Origin: Eulemur rufifrons
Taxonomy: Eukaryota > Chordata > Mammalia > Primates > Lemuridae
Length of the DNA: 64,000 nt
Assembly: GCF_041146395.1 (NCBI RefSeq)
Contig: NC_091000.1
Location: 17,061,501 to 17,125,500 of the forward strand
Reading direction: 5' to 3'
Positions 43,312 through 54,338 of the stretch are shown one piece after another. The notes below the pieces were generated by a model that saw only the letters and a program-made list of their open reading frames with translations, was not told the origin of the DNA and did not search any database. Both the position numbers and the translations under genes were made by a program. Numbering within the stretch: position 1 is the stretch's first letter; each line of letters begins with the position of its first letter.

Positions 43312-43489
43312 ATGGCAGCCGGGAGCATCACCACGCTGCCCGCCCTGCCCGAGGACGGCGGCAGCAGCGCCTTCCCGCCCGGCCACTTCAAGGACCCCAA
43401 GCGGCTGTACTGCAAAAACGGAGGCTTCTTCCTGCGCATCCACCCCGACGGCCGAGTGGACGGGGTCCGGGAGAAGAGCGACCCTCACA
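43312..43489 (+). CDS. FGF2: FGF2 exon 1, basic fibroblast growth factor (AUG-initiated 18-kDa form), partial gene
   Basis: FGF2 is a heparin-binding growth factor of the beta-trefoil family. The 18-kDa form leaves the cell by a non-classical route and signals through FGF receptors with heparan sulfate as co-receptor. The 178 nt here code for the first 59 residues plus one base of the next codon, as in the human exon 1. Visible landmarks include the Pro-rich N-terminal arm, Tyr33 (Tyr24 in the 146-residue numbering, receptor contact), Asn36 (heparin contact), the Pro-Asp-Gly-Arg turn at 45-48 and Arg53. There is no signal peptide, as expected. Residue 19 is Ser where human has Gly. The AUG has C at -3 and G at +4. 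The remaining exons (2 and 3) are not in the window. FGF2 identity is near certain; no other FGF has this N-terminus. Confidence 0.98.
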
Positions 43490-43495
43490 GTGAGT
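43490..43495 (+). other. FGF2: 5' splice site of FGF2 intron 1
   Basis: GTGAGT follows 'gaccctcaca', a strong donor with consensus +1 to +6. Exon 1 ends in phase 1, as in human FGF2. Confidence 0.95.
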
Positions 43496-44055
43496 GCCGC
43501 CCGCTCTTCCTCCCCTCGTCCCCTCCTTTCCAGCCCCCGCGCTCTTTCCTTCTCTTCACTCCCCTGGTGGTTCGTGCGGTTTCTTTCCGCGCGGCCCTCG
43601 GCGGTTTCAGGTTCACCACTCGCCCCCTCCTCCCCGGAGCTGCGGTGGCGGGTTGGACGTCCCCCCGGGCTCTGGGCTGTGCCAGCTTCCCCTGGGAACC
43701 AGCCCCCGGGCCGGAGCCGCAGGGGCGGCGGGCTCCCTTGGCGCAGACAACCTGTCGCGTTGGGGATGCCGGCGACGGAGCAGCCCGTGTCCCGCTGCGG
43801 GTTCCGACCGCAGCCGTGCCGTGCGTGCTGTCCTTGGGACAAAGACGCGAGGGACCGCAGCACAACGAAACGCTCTTTATTGGAAAAATAACTTTCCAGA
43901 GCTCTGCCCTTAAATTCCCACTCGGTAGCACCCGAGGCGTGTGGCACACTACTCTCACCCAAAAATATAGAAAAAATTCTATTTTTTTCCGAATTGACTA
44001 AAGCTAAAGAGCAAAAACAAACAGAAACCAAAAAAGCCCAGACTTTGTTAATAAA
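43490..44055 (+). terminator. FGF2: Candidate intronic read-through and polyadenylation signal
   Basis: If the donor is not used, the FGF2 AUG frame stays open to TAA at 43999-44001, adding 170 codons. AATAAA follows at 44050-44055, with 'gtgtg' and 'tttgttt' downstream, giving the layout of a polyadenylation site. The added residues are of low complexity (Pro, Arg, Ala, Ser) and show no domain. Intronic polyadenylation near a promoter is usually blocked by U1 snRNP at the donor. Existence of a transcript is unproven. Confidence 0.35.
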
Positions 44056-44117
44056 GTGTGACAGACTTTTGTTTCATGGTAAAAAGAAGTGCAGAAACCT
44101 TAATCTTTCACCTGAAG

Positions 44118-44232
44118 TTATTAGCTGTGGGACCTTGAGTGACGCTTAACTCCAGAGCTGGTTTCTTCATCCTTAAACGTGTAAATAATATCTACCTTGC
44201 ACCAAGTTTGAGGAAGAAATGAGAATTACAGT
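44118..44232 (+). repeat. MIR fragment
   Basis: 'attagctgtgggaccttgag' then 'ggtttcttcatccttaaac' and 'gtaaataatatctaccttgc' follow the MIR core. Confidence 0.75.
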
Positions 44233-44312
44233 TTTGCTTTCTGCAAAGAAAAAAACAAAAACAAAAACAAAACAACAACGTTTGTGGTTCTAGAAATAAC
44301 ATTGACCTAAAT

Positions 44313-44496
44313 CAGTAGTTCTCAAACTTTAGAGGTGCGTCAGAATCACCTGGAAGGTCTACTATAACACAGATTGCTGGCTCCTATCCCCCAGAGTTTA
44401 TGGTTCCCTAAGTCTGGAGTGGGGGCTGAAAATTCGCGTTTTCTAACACGTTGCCAAGTGGTGCTGATCTGGGGACCACACTTACAGAACTACTGG
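44313..44496 (+). mobile_element. MER20 (non-autonomous hAT), full length
   Basis: The left end 'cagtagttct' is an exact inverted copy of the right end 'agaactactg'. The interior has 'tcagaatcacctggaaggtc' and 'gatctggggaccacactta', as in MER20. An imperfect 8-bp target duplication ('acctaaat' versus 'gcctagag', 5 of 8) may flank it. MER20 copies have been reported as regulatory elements in endometrial stromal cells of placental mammals. Confidence 0.8.
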
Positions 44497-44505
44497 CCTA
44501 GAGAA

Positions 44506-45427
44506 AAGAGGGAAGAAAAGGACATTAGATGGGCTGATTTACAACACCGATGGAATTTGAAGTGAGAAAGACAGGACCAGAATATATTTTAAGCTTTAGT
44601 TCTGAAAGTGTAGGTAAACATATGTTTTAAAATTGGTGTATTCTGGCATTCCTTCCTTTATGGATTCTAGGTGGAGAATCTGCGAAAAGACCTGCATGGG
44701 TTCAGAGCTCCACTTCCCAATAGTTCTGTCTTTGTTTTAGGGTGCTAATCTGTCTTTGTCTAAGGATGCTAATGGAACGTCATTCACTCTGGGGGAAGAG
44801 GAGCAAGCTCTACAACCAAGCATGAGTAGATAGAGGGATGGGAAATGACTTTTATATTAGCTGTGTCTTTATTGCTTCCAAAATAGCAACCAGCGAAAGA
44901 TGCAAATCTTTAATTTTTTCAGGTCTGCCATAATTTAAAAATGTATCAATCATTTTATCCAATAAAGCTGAAAAGATGCTTGTAACCTATTATATGGGTT
45001 AATGCTAGTTCTCTATTCTGGTAACTTGAGTAGATTTCACAAAATTAACTTTGTGACTGAAGTTTGTTCTGGGTTGTCTGCTAGGCTAGCTCAGCCGATT
45101 AGGGCAAGGTGCATATATGTCCCAATTAGTTTTGTTCTTTTTTAGTATCAAAAACTGTTAATAAAAAAGCATGTTTTATGACCAGAGAACACTCCTCCAG
45201 ATTAGGTTCATATTTGGGGCTTCCCTTAATAGTCTTTTTCAGACTCTGTTAGTTGCTGAATCACTTTTTCTTTGAAGCTCTCGATACTGTATTTGCCTTA
45301 GAATAAGACTATGCAGAGACTAGCCAGTGGGGAGAATTCTGAATTGCATACCACATTACCACCCACGGAAAAAGCTGTTAATTTTTTCGACCCCACTGTG
45401 GTTTGTATTTTAATTTTTGTAATCTTA
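44506..45427. other. Intron, nothing recognised
   Basis: AT-rich intronic DNA with no repeat consensus or gene. Confidence 0.35.
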
Positions 45428-45612
45428 CTTTAATTCAGTGGTTCTCAAATGGGGGTGATTTTTCCCCCCAGGGGACCATGCCAGGAGACATTTTTGGTTG
45501 TCATAACCTGGAGGGTGCTAGTGGCATCTAGTGGGTAGAGACCAGGGATGCTGCTAAACGTCCTACAAGGCACAGCATAGCACTCCTGACAACAAATTTT
45601 CTGACCCCAAAT
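45428..45612 (+). mobile_element. hAT-like MER element
   Basis: 'cagtggttctcaaatggggg' then 'gacatttttggttgtcataac', 'gtggcatctagtgggtagag' and 'cagggatgctgctaaacgtc' is a common old non-autonomous hAT element. The subfamily is not named. Confidence 0.6.
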
Positions 45613-45669
45613 ATCCTTAGTTAACACTGCCAACTTTATGACTAGCTAAAGACAGGACGTTAAGAGTGA

Positions 45670-45786
45670 ACAGTAAAAGTTGAGCACAATGGTAGTCCCA
45701 GACTAAGACAGAAGGATTGCTTGAGCCCAAAAGTTTGAGACCAGTCTGGGCAACATAGCAAGACCCTGTCTCAAAAAAATAAAAGT
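45670..45786 (+). mobile_element. Alu left monomer (FLAM-like), 5'-degraded
   Basis: 'ggattgcttgagcccaaaag' and 'accagtctgggcaacatagc' then 'aagaccctgtctcaaaa'. Only one arm is present. Confidence 0.7.
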
Positions 45787-46999
45787 GAAAAGTAGAGTAA
45801 CTCATCCAGATTTGTGGAGATTACTATTTTTTTAAAGGATATCTTTTTACCAAGCAATAGACTGACAAGAATACAAACCTAAAAAATGACGAATTTGGTC
45901 CACTTCTATGTAGCTCAACCTGGGCGTAAGTTTAAGCACAGTAAATATTTTCTTGTATGTCAAATGTATACTGATAGTTGACTAAACCAGGAGACTTATG
46001 GGAAAGATAGGAGAAAAAGATGAATATATAGACTTTACATGATAATATATCCTCTCAACCACGCACCCCATTCCCTAAAACAAAATTGACCGGCAAGCAT
46101 GGAGAAATAAAAGCAGAGTTAATGGTAGCTCCAGTTTTCTACCAGATTATGTCTCAGATATCAAGACCTGTTTGAAGAGTTGAAGGACCAGAGTTTGGGG
46201 AGGGATGCTTTGGAGACTGTGGTGTCATTGGAGGGGCGCCGGTTAGGTGTGGAGGGAGGGGAAGGGGGTAGCTGTGGGACAGGCAAAAACTGTGCAAGGA
46301 GAGGCAAGAGAAAAAAGACTGAACATAAATGTTTCCAACTTTTCAGTGTTGCTGAAGGTCAGTTTTGCTTCACACTTGGGTATTCTCTTGAGTTTTCACT
46401 CTACAGGGCCCCCTTTCTGGCACTTTTCTCATAGTCCTGGAATAATCTTCATTTGACATGAGAGTCTTGATCAAAGCAAGATGTTATAAGTGGTTACAGA
46501 GTCTCTGCTTCTCCAGCATGTGCGCTGCACACCCGCCTTCCTTTTGGCATCCTGGACATTTTGGCAGACCTCTGCCAATGTCCACGGGAATGCATCCCGC
46601 TAAGTACATATACTCTAAAGTAGTGAAGCATGTAAAAACTTTCAGAAGAGAGAACATTTTATCCCAAGCAGCACGTACAGCATGTGGTGGAGTGAAATGT
46701 ATGCTTCTTATGTACATTTTAGCATTAAATTTATTCCAGATGCTCTTATTTAGGAAAACAAAATGAAGGTAGAAGTGGTGGATCTGCTTGTGGGTTTCTC
46801 CCAGAAGGGAGCTGCCTGTCTGCCACTCTTCTGTGCTTCCAGGCTCCAGAGGATGTGGAGACTTGGGGAGACTGAGGGACCTGCCATCCGGTGTGGAACA
46901 GGGATGGGGTCCAGGTGGGGCTGACCTCTGTGCTCTTTGCCACTGCACGTGTTCCATGTAACCCCAGTCATAAAAACATGGACTTGTGGAATTCAAAGG
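45787..46999. other. Intron, nothing recognised
   Basis: Few repeats. Short open frames on both strands at 46458-46996 (102 codons on +, 170 codons on -) lack any domain and are likely chance. Confidence 0.35.
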
Positions 47000-47095
47000 G
47001 AGGCTTCAGACCTTCTAGTTGACCAATTTCATTTTATGGAGGACACTGAAGTTCAGGAAAGTAACCAATTGCCTGAGTTCACCTGTTGATTTCCT
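47000..47095 (+). repeat. Possible MIR core
   Basis: 'aatttcattttatggaggac' and 'ctgaagttcaggaaagtaac' resemble the MIR core. Confidence 0.4.
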
Positions 47096-49559
47096 CTTGT
47101 CATCCTGAACAAGCTTCTTGCCCACCTGGCTTCTTGTCTTCTATTCCTGGTTTGCCTGGGCCTCCGTGCTCTCTTCCATTCAACCAGACAGCACCCTTCT
47201 GCACCCCTGTTTGGTTAGGCTTCATCCATGTTAGGTTACTGAGATAGCCCCTCTGAGGAGTTCCTACTAGTTCACGGTTGCCTCAGGGGGTATTGCTGGG
47301 GTTTTGGACAAAGCAACCTTTCCTTCTCTTCACCACTGCCCTGTGTAAATGGAACTACTGACTTAATAATACTAGATTCCCTCTCCCTATTTCCTTTTGG
47401 CAATATCTGAGAAGTGGATCCCACTAACTTGCATTAATAAACACAGTATTTACCGTAATGCTATTTGTGTGTAGTAAACAAACGAAGTCAGAATCTAATA
47501 GCGCATTTAATTCTGGAAATCATGTAATCAGTGCAGCAATGAAAGGACAATTCATGAGTCATAGGTATTACCACACCTTAGGAGCCTTTTAAAATGAGTT
47601 TGACGCCAAGTGACTTCAGCCTAGAAAAGGCAATGTCTCCTCATGACATACCCTGAGGGCTTTCGTTTTGTTTATAAAATGGCCCTTATGTAATTAGACT
47701 TTTCAATGGTGTAACAGTCCAGTTCTAAGTATTCTCATTTTGATTTATGACTTATGGAAAAACATGGGTGGCCATAATTTTAAAGTTTAATTACAGATGT
47801 AATGAACAAAACAGGAACCACCCTTTAAACATTATAAGTGTAAAATTGGCTCTATTAATCCACACACTGTTTCTGAGAAGTCACCATCAGTGATGTTGAA
47901 AAAAGGGACTTAAGGTTTCATGTTATTGGAATTGCTATTTTTAAACCACAAGATGCCCGTACAATAGATGGTAACTAAACACGTCATATTCTTTGCTTGT
48001 TTTTCCACCTCCATTGTGTGTTGGTTTTCTGAATACCCTGCTTGGGCTCCTTTGTCCTGTGGCACACATCTGTAAGAAGGCTGGCCTGGGTTAAGAGTCT
48101 ATGACCGTGAAATGGAGCAAGGCCCATCTGCACATTCGGGGCATAAATCTTAACTGCATTAGCATATTCTATCCAAACAAGTGTATTTTGTTATGTTTTG
48201 TTTTTTAGCTTGTCATTTTCTGTGCTCTGTAATTAGGGATCTGATCTTGTACTTAACCTGTGTATTGTCAGTGCTCTGTAAGTAGTTAATGCTTGGTTAC
48301 TTGCAAAATAATTTGGGATAATGATTGTCAATGTAGAACTTTAGGTATGCACTTGTGGCACCATGATTTTCAGTGTTTCCTTGTTGTATCCATGGTTCAG
48401 TCAGATCTCATGTTCTCTTTTCTTATCATACTCTTCATCTAATAATTTACGGCTAAGGAGACCCTCTAAGTGAGGTTATTTATAGCCACAGGAACTTAGG
48501 AGAGGTTGCCAAGAAAAGTGGTGACTCCAGGGGAGCTGCCCCATTGAGCCTTAGACTGTGGTCCTTAGAAGACAGACGAGTCTCATTCTAAACCCCTACT
48601 TTAGTTTATTTTTAGTGTGAAGAAATTTGGAGGGCCTGGAGGCAACAGACAGCCAATATTCAGTGTTTAACTTATGTCTCATTCCAGCTGTCTTCTGTCA
48701 GTCTTCCTGCAAGGTAACTTTTGACTTGACCAGTGTATTCTTAATGCTTACTCATTCGTTACAGAAATCTGTAATGGGTGTGTGTGTGTGTGTATATGTA
48801 TTTGTATTTTCAAAGGGCTATTGATTTACCCAAGTTAACTTAACCTCTAGGTTGAATTATCTAATAGAATTCGGAAATGAAAGGTTCACAGAATTTCAAG
48901 GTATTTTGGAAATGAAAAATGAAGAGAAGGTATGTGGATATTAAATGTTATATTCCAGGTATAATTGAACTGTTGAAAGGAATGATCCTGGTTTAGTTTG
49001 TAATTGCTATACATTCATTTATAATGAAAGTTTGTAATTAAATGACAGATCAATTGAGAAAAAAAGGAAATTTGTACAGAGTAGTAATGATCTGGCTAGA
49101 TTATGTGAGGAAATTTTTCTTTGTTCATAATTAAAGCACTTTGAGAAGATGCTGGCACCTTAAGGTAGGAACCATGACTTCTTTATATAAACAAACATCA
49201 TAAAAGCTCAGTACCTTTTAGTCAGAGAGTGTCACTAAATGTCAGCCAATGATGAAAACATTCTCCGTGGGCCTTCCTGTGGAATAACTATTCATGGGCC
49301 ATATACTGTATAACCTTGGTCAAAGTTTATAGTTCTCCTGATGAGTAATATGTACATTTAGATACGATGTGGTATATCTTTTAATGAAGATAATTCTATA
49401 TAACAAAGTTATATTTAGAAAACATTTGGGAATCTTGGAGGCTGGCTATTAGCTTTTCTTAGAATAATCTACAGAAAGAAGAATCATTTTTCAGGATATA
49501 AAAGTTTAGAACTTTTTTTTTAGTAATTCTGATTTCTTTAAAAGCATTTGAGATTTTTT
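47096..49559. other. Repeat-poor intron 1 segment, candidate conserved non-coding
   Basis: Nearly 2.5 kb with no recognised transposon apart from a short (GT)n/TA run at about 48778-48797. Such gaps in repeat cover often mark constrained DNA. It may instead be simply too old to recognise. Confidence 0.35.
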
Positions 49560-49625
49560 TTCTCATATATCATTATATCATATACATATCATATACAATT
49601 TTATATCATATGTGTGATATAAAAT
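49560..49625. repeat. 'atatcat' repeats
   Basis: Repeated 'catatcatatac' and 'tatatcat' units. Confidence 0.75.
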
Positions 49626-49859
49626 TTCTTCAGGTATGTTGTGCATTGTTTTTCATTCTTTCTTTTGTAGGTAATATCCTGGAATCCTGTATTTTATTCT
49701 TCTACTTCATCTTTTCTTTTTTTAACTTTCTTTTGAATTCTGAATTCTGAGTTCGGGATTATTCTACTTAAATCATGCTTTACGAGAGCACCAGCAGTCT
49801 TCCAGTTCACTCACATTGCCTTTTCCAGTTTGTCATCCTCCTCTGGCATGTGGCATTAT

Positions 49860-50890
49860 TGTCTGCCTCTGACTTCCTGAGAATTCCTTGGCAATTGTTA
49901 CACCGTGTCAACCTGCTTCTCTTCTCCCCCATCCAGCTGTCTTTTCTTCCACTGTCTCTTTCTTCTGGTTTTGTGCTTTCAGTTCCCCAGAGCTCTGTTC
50001 TTGGCCCTCTACCCACCTTTCTGTCTGCTTGCATTCCTTCAGCAGGTCATGTATAGCCTCTGCCTCTGTTCTGATTCCCCATCTCTCTGTCTCACTGCTC
50101 GAAGGACGGACACACCACCAGTTTCAACTTAACATGCATAAAACAGAACTTAACATCATTTTCTCAAACAAGCAACACTTCCTACTGAATTTATGCTTAT
50201 AGTAAAATTATTCTTCTGGTCTCCAAAAGCTAGACACCTTGAGTTGTCTTTGATACCCTTCTCCACTTATTCCTGTGTATCTCTCTCTCCTTAAAATGTT
50301 TCCCAGCCTTAGTGATTTATCTTGCCCTGTTTTTTGATTTCACCTATATTTTGCTATCCTCCTACCTTAAGCACTAACCAGACCTGCCTGGCTTTCCTTC
50401 TCAAATACGATCTCCCTGCTGAGTCTTATTTTCCTCTGTTTACCACCCATCCTCCCCTGAAGCTGCCAGCACTCTGTGTTTTAAATTATATAGCCTTTCT
50501 GACGTGTAGCTGTTGTTGCAATGATTGGCCTTTCCTCTTGTGATCCTTATTTTTGGAAAATCCTCCTTTTCCTTACCAACTCCTCTCTCACACCCTCCTC
50601 CCATTCTCACCTTTCTTTGGAAAAATCTTAAGGTCCAGCTCAACAGTCTCCTCTGTGAAACTTCCCCCTACCTTCCCAGGGAGAATTAATGGTTTCTGTC
50701 TCTGTTTTCCCATAGTACTCAGTACATAGTCTGAACATGGAACTTAATGCTTTTTGAAATAGTTCATTGTTTATGCGTCTGTCTCTCGCACTGGGACTGT
50801 GAGCTCTATGTAGGCAAGGACTGGGTGAAATTTTCTGTATCCGTCTTCACACACAGTGGCCACTCAAAGAATGCTTGTTAAATTGAACAT
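49860..50890 (+). repeat. L2 LINE, sense, long fragment
   Basis: 'cttaacatgcataaaacaga', 'gacaccttgagttgtctttg', 'ccctgttctatcct'-like, 'cactgggactgtgagctcta' and 'gtggccactcaaagaatgct' follow the order of the L2 3' region to its end. The open frames inside are remnants of C/T-rich L2 sequence. Confidence 0.7.
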
Positions 50891-52112
50891 GTACCCCAAT
50901 AAATTAGTCAAGTCTCTTAATTTCTTTTTTGACCTTCCGTTCACATCCTCCTTCTCTTCTTAGCCTTCAAGCAGGCTGCTTTCTTGAGCTGGAATGTCCC
51001 CTCCATCCTCTTGCCTTACTCTTTGACATCATCACGTACCCACCGTTCCTTTCCTGTGTGCTAGCTAAAAATTTCCTCTAATAGCTTGTTGTGTTTCAAT
51101 TTCATGTTTCCCAATTTTACTGGAAATTTCTAGCTGGTAAAGAATTTTTATTTTATTTTTAAAAAGTCATACAACATTACCCAGCAGTTCTGTACTCTCT
51201 GTTCTGTTCTGAGGGTCTGAGGCAGAAATTACTCATCCCAGGGGCCCTTGGCTCTGCTGCTAATGGAATGACCAACCTGAGGCCCATGAAGAAGTTTAAT
51301 CTATATTTGTAAAATGAGCAAATACTTTAAATAATTAAGCATAGATAATAGTACAAGGCATGTAAAATGGGGACCTTGAATGTAGCAGCACTGGAGCTCT
51401 TTTCTGCAAATACCTTTCACGTTATTCAAGGGAGGCAATAAAGGTGAAACATAATCATTTGTTGGAATCACTTTTTATTGTGGAAGGTTTTCTTTTCAGC
51501 TGTTAAGTAACATATCAATATTTCTAGCTAATACTAATGCTTAGTGCCAGAACTAAGGAATGCATATCTGGGAATTCATACTTGATTTCAGCCACTTTAA
51601 TCCTTACCTCAGTGTGTGTGTGTGTGTGTGTGTGTGTGTCTCCCTTTTTCTCTTACTCAAATCTAAAACCAGTGAATCGTTTTAAAAATTAAGATTGAAG
51701 ACTGTCTGGTACCATTGTTAGTATCCTTTTAGGCTGTGATGAAATGGTACAGATAGTTTCATGTTAATATTCATTCAGATTTATGAGCCAGTATTCATCA
51801 CAACAATCTGTAAAACTCTTAAAAGGATAGAAGTGGTATGACAAAGTGAGTCATAGTCTTTGTGATGTGATGTCTGCAAGGGTGGGTGGGAGAAAGTGCT
51901 GAATGACCAGTCTCATTCTACTCTCTTCTAAGCTGAATCATTTTGCAAATAGAAAACAATTCACAGGGTATTAGGTGGTCATTACATAAATAGGAAATGG
52001 AAAAGAGTGAAAGGGTCAAATAATACCTCCATTTTAAAAATTACTTTTTGAAACACAGCTCTTGATGAGTAGACCTTAGTTTGAATTAGAAATGGAATTA
52101 ATCTTTCTACTG
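50891..52112. other. Intron, mostly unassigned; (GT)n inside
   Basis: 50960-51100 may be another L2 scrap. A (TG)n run lies at 51613-51640. The rest is AT-rich with no gene. Confidence 0.35.
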
Positions 52113-52120
52113 CCTGACAT

Positions 52121-52448
52121 GTGTTTTTTATCTGTTTATTTATTTATTTGAGACAAAGTCTCATTCTCTTGCCTGGGCTAGGGGGCCGTGGCGTCAGCCT
52201 AGCTTACAGCAACCTCAAACTCCTGGGCTCAAGCAATCCTCCTGCCTCAGCCTCCTGGGTAGGTGGGACTACAGGCACGCACCACCATGCCCGGCTAATT
52301 TTAGTTGTTTGGATAATTTCTTTCTATTTTTAGTAGAGACGGGATCTTGCTCTTGTTCAGGCTGGTCTTGAACTCCTGAACTCAAGCAATCCTCTCACCT
52401 CGGCCTCCCAGAGTGCTAGGATTACAGGCGTGAGCCACCGTGCCCGGC
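52121..52448 (-). mobile_element. Strepsirrhine-type Alu, antisense
   Basis: The inter-arm segment includes 'gttgtttggataatttcttt', the antisense of the strepsirrhine insertion. 'ggccgtggcgtcagcctagc' is the strepsirrhine right arm. The repeat 'cctgacat' (52113-52120 and 52449-52456) flanks it. Confidence 0.92.
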
Positions 52449-52612
52449 CCTGACATCTATCTTTTAATCTAACACCTGCTGCATGTCTTCCTTATATATT
52501 TTTACTTTTTTTATTATGTTACTTTTGTTGCCTAGATTTTTTTTTTTCTTATTCTTCCAAGTGTCATTTGACCTTTCTCCTTATAGCTATTTGTAGCCTT
52601 GGCTCATTTGGA

Positions 52613-52616
<4 letters not shown>

Positions 52617-52646
<30 letters not shown>
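52617..52646. repeat. (TG)n microsatellite
   Basis: A pure GT run of about 28 bp, ending in 'gggg'. Confidence 0.95.
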
Positions 52647-52649
<3 letters not shown>

Positions 52650-53394
52650 GGATGTGTCATTTACTCACTGACTGGATGACTCCTTGAATTGGATGAGAAC
52701 GCAAGAGAAAAAGGTCCCTTTGATTTTAGAAATTTTGATTCTGGGATGGTATAATCTTTCATTTTGCATTGTTGGTCCTCTTCTGTTACTTTTCATTTTA
52801 CTAGAAACAAAAGTTTGGAGAGCTTTTCTCTAAGTCATATTTAATCTTTAAATGTAAGATTTATTAACCTTATTTCCTTATCTTCTTTGGGGTAAGGCAT
52901 TTGTAAAAAAAAAAAAAAATCAAGTGAAAAGAGAAATTTTCTATTTTGAGTGTGTTTCTAAGTTTTAGAAGTTCTTCTTATATATATACATTTATATATT
53001 ACTTTAAACTCAATAACTTAGTAATGGGAATATAATCAAGTGAGATTGGGAAAACAATTTTGCTGTTTTAGTGGAGTGTACTAACATATAAAGAAGACAT
53101 ATACAGTAGGTGTTGGATTGAAAAAAAATTAATTACAGTGAAACACCCTCAACTGTTAAACAGTGGTAAAAGTGAGGTACAGATTATTTTCTGGATGGGT
53201 GGCATTAAACCCATGAAGTATTCATGGGATCTGTCCAGCCCTGTCAGATAACTAGAGAGATTGCCTTAGTGACTAGGCAGGGTCCCACTGCCCTGTGGTA
53301 GAGGAAGCGCCAGTTGTTTGGCCTTCTCCACTGTACTGTGTTCCTAGGACCTTGATATTTACTGAGTATTTATTGACTGAATGAGTGAAATTCT
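52650..53394. other. Intron, nothing recognised
   Basis: AT-rich DNA with an A-run near 52906-52919. No gene supported. Confidence 0.35.
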
Positions 53395-53510
53395 TGAGAA
53401 CATGCTGTATGCCAGCTTTACAAATAATATGTTTAATCTTGAATACAAACTTAGAAAGCAGATGTCATTATTCTCATTTTATAGATAAGACAATAGTTTT
53501 TTTCTTATTG
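53395..53510 (+). repeat. MIR fragment
   Basis: 'gaacatgctgtatgccagct' and 'gtcattattctcattttata' plus 'gataagacaa' match the MIR core. Confidence 0.6.
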
Positions 53511-53899
53511 GCTTTTCAATACACAATCTTTGTTCATGACAAATAGTAATTAATTGTGCATTCTAGACTTCTTAGTGTTTAGAATACAAGTTCATGGCCC
53601 GAATCCCACATGGACGATGTAACAGAAATTTGGGCAGAAATAGTGATTAAAAAAATAATTCAAACTCTTCCCAGAGACTTTTCCATGTCCAGCAAAGTCA
53701 AAGTCTCTGCCTTCGATTCTCTTACCCTTTGTTTATTGCACTCTGCTTTGTTTAGGAAATACTTCTGTAATGATTCAGTATAAAACAATTTTTCTTTGAT
53801 ATTTAGGGGTTGCTTTCTGAAGAACTTCAAGATTTTTAAATGGCATAAACAAAAATAGGGTAGGATGTAATTAAGGATAAATACTATATGGCATAAGAC
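53511..53899. other. Intron, nothing recognised
   Basis: Single-copy-looking AT-rich DNA. Confidence 0.3.
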
Positions 53900-54338
53900 A
53901 TTTCAGTCAATAATGGACCACATATATGATGGTGGTCCCATTAGATTATAATACCGTATTTTTATTGTACCTTTCTATGTTTAGATACCCATGGTGTTAC
54001 AATTGCCTGCAGTATTCAGTAGAGTGACAAGCCTTCCAGGTTTCGTACCATATAGTGTAGGTGTGTAGCAGGCTATATCATCTAGGTTTGTGTGAGTACA
54101 CTATGATGTTCACACAATGATGAAATCACCTAGGGATGCATTTCTCAGGATGTACCCTGTTGATAGGTGACATATCATGCATATCATGTAACACAATGGT
54201 AAGTATTTTTGTATCTAAACATACCTAAATGTAGAAAAGGTACAGTTAAAATACAGTATTACAATCTTATGGGATCACCCTCGTATATGCAGTCTGTCAT
54301 TGACCTAAACCTTTTTATGTGGCCCATGACTGTATAAG
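53900..54338. mobile_element. MER2 (Tigger-type) element with a second inverted half copy
   Basis: From 'cagtcaataatggaccac' (about 53903) to about 54165 the block is an antisense MER2. From 'acacaatggtaagtattt' (about 54190) to 'gtggcccatgactg' (ending 54333) a sense 3' half follows. The two 3' halves are inverted to each other over about 90 bp and similar by eye at about 80%, giving a fold-back layout. Confidence 0.75.

Larger units (their letters stand above)
42660..43860. promoter_or_regulatory. FGF2: CpG island over the FGF2 promoter and exon 1
   Basis: GC content rises abruptly, CpG is frequent and restriction-like GC motifs are dense. It covers the promoter, the whole leader, exon 1 and the first few hundred bases of intron 1. 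FGF2 in human and other mammals has such an island, and expression is controlled in part by its methylation state. Confidence 0.92.

Noticed and set aside
42809..43891. A 360-codon + strand open frame overlapping FGF2 in another frame
   Set aside because: It contains the shifted CUG0 peptide, but the rest is the out-of-frame reading of FGF2. It crosses the donor into the intron, with no evidence of use.
42649..44031. A 460-codon open frame on the minus strand across the CpG island
   Set aside because: GC-rich DNA rarely forms stop codons, and this frame lies antisense to FGF2 exon 1. The residues are low-complexity Pro/Arg/Ala/Gly, and no domain is visible.
46458..46996. Open frames of 102 codons (+) and 170 codons (-) in intron 1
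   Set aside because: Opposite strands are open at once, no domain is visible, and no splice sites frame them. Chance is the simpler reading.
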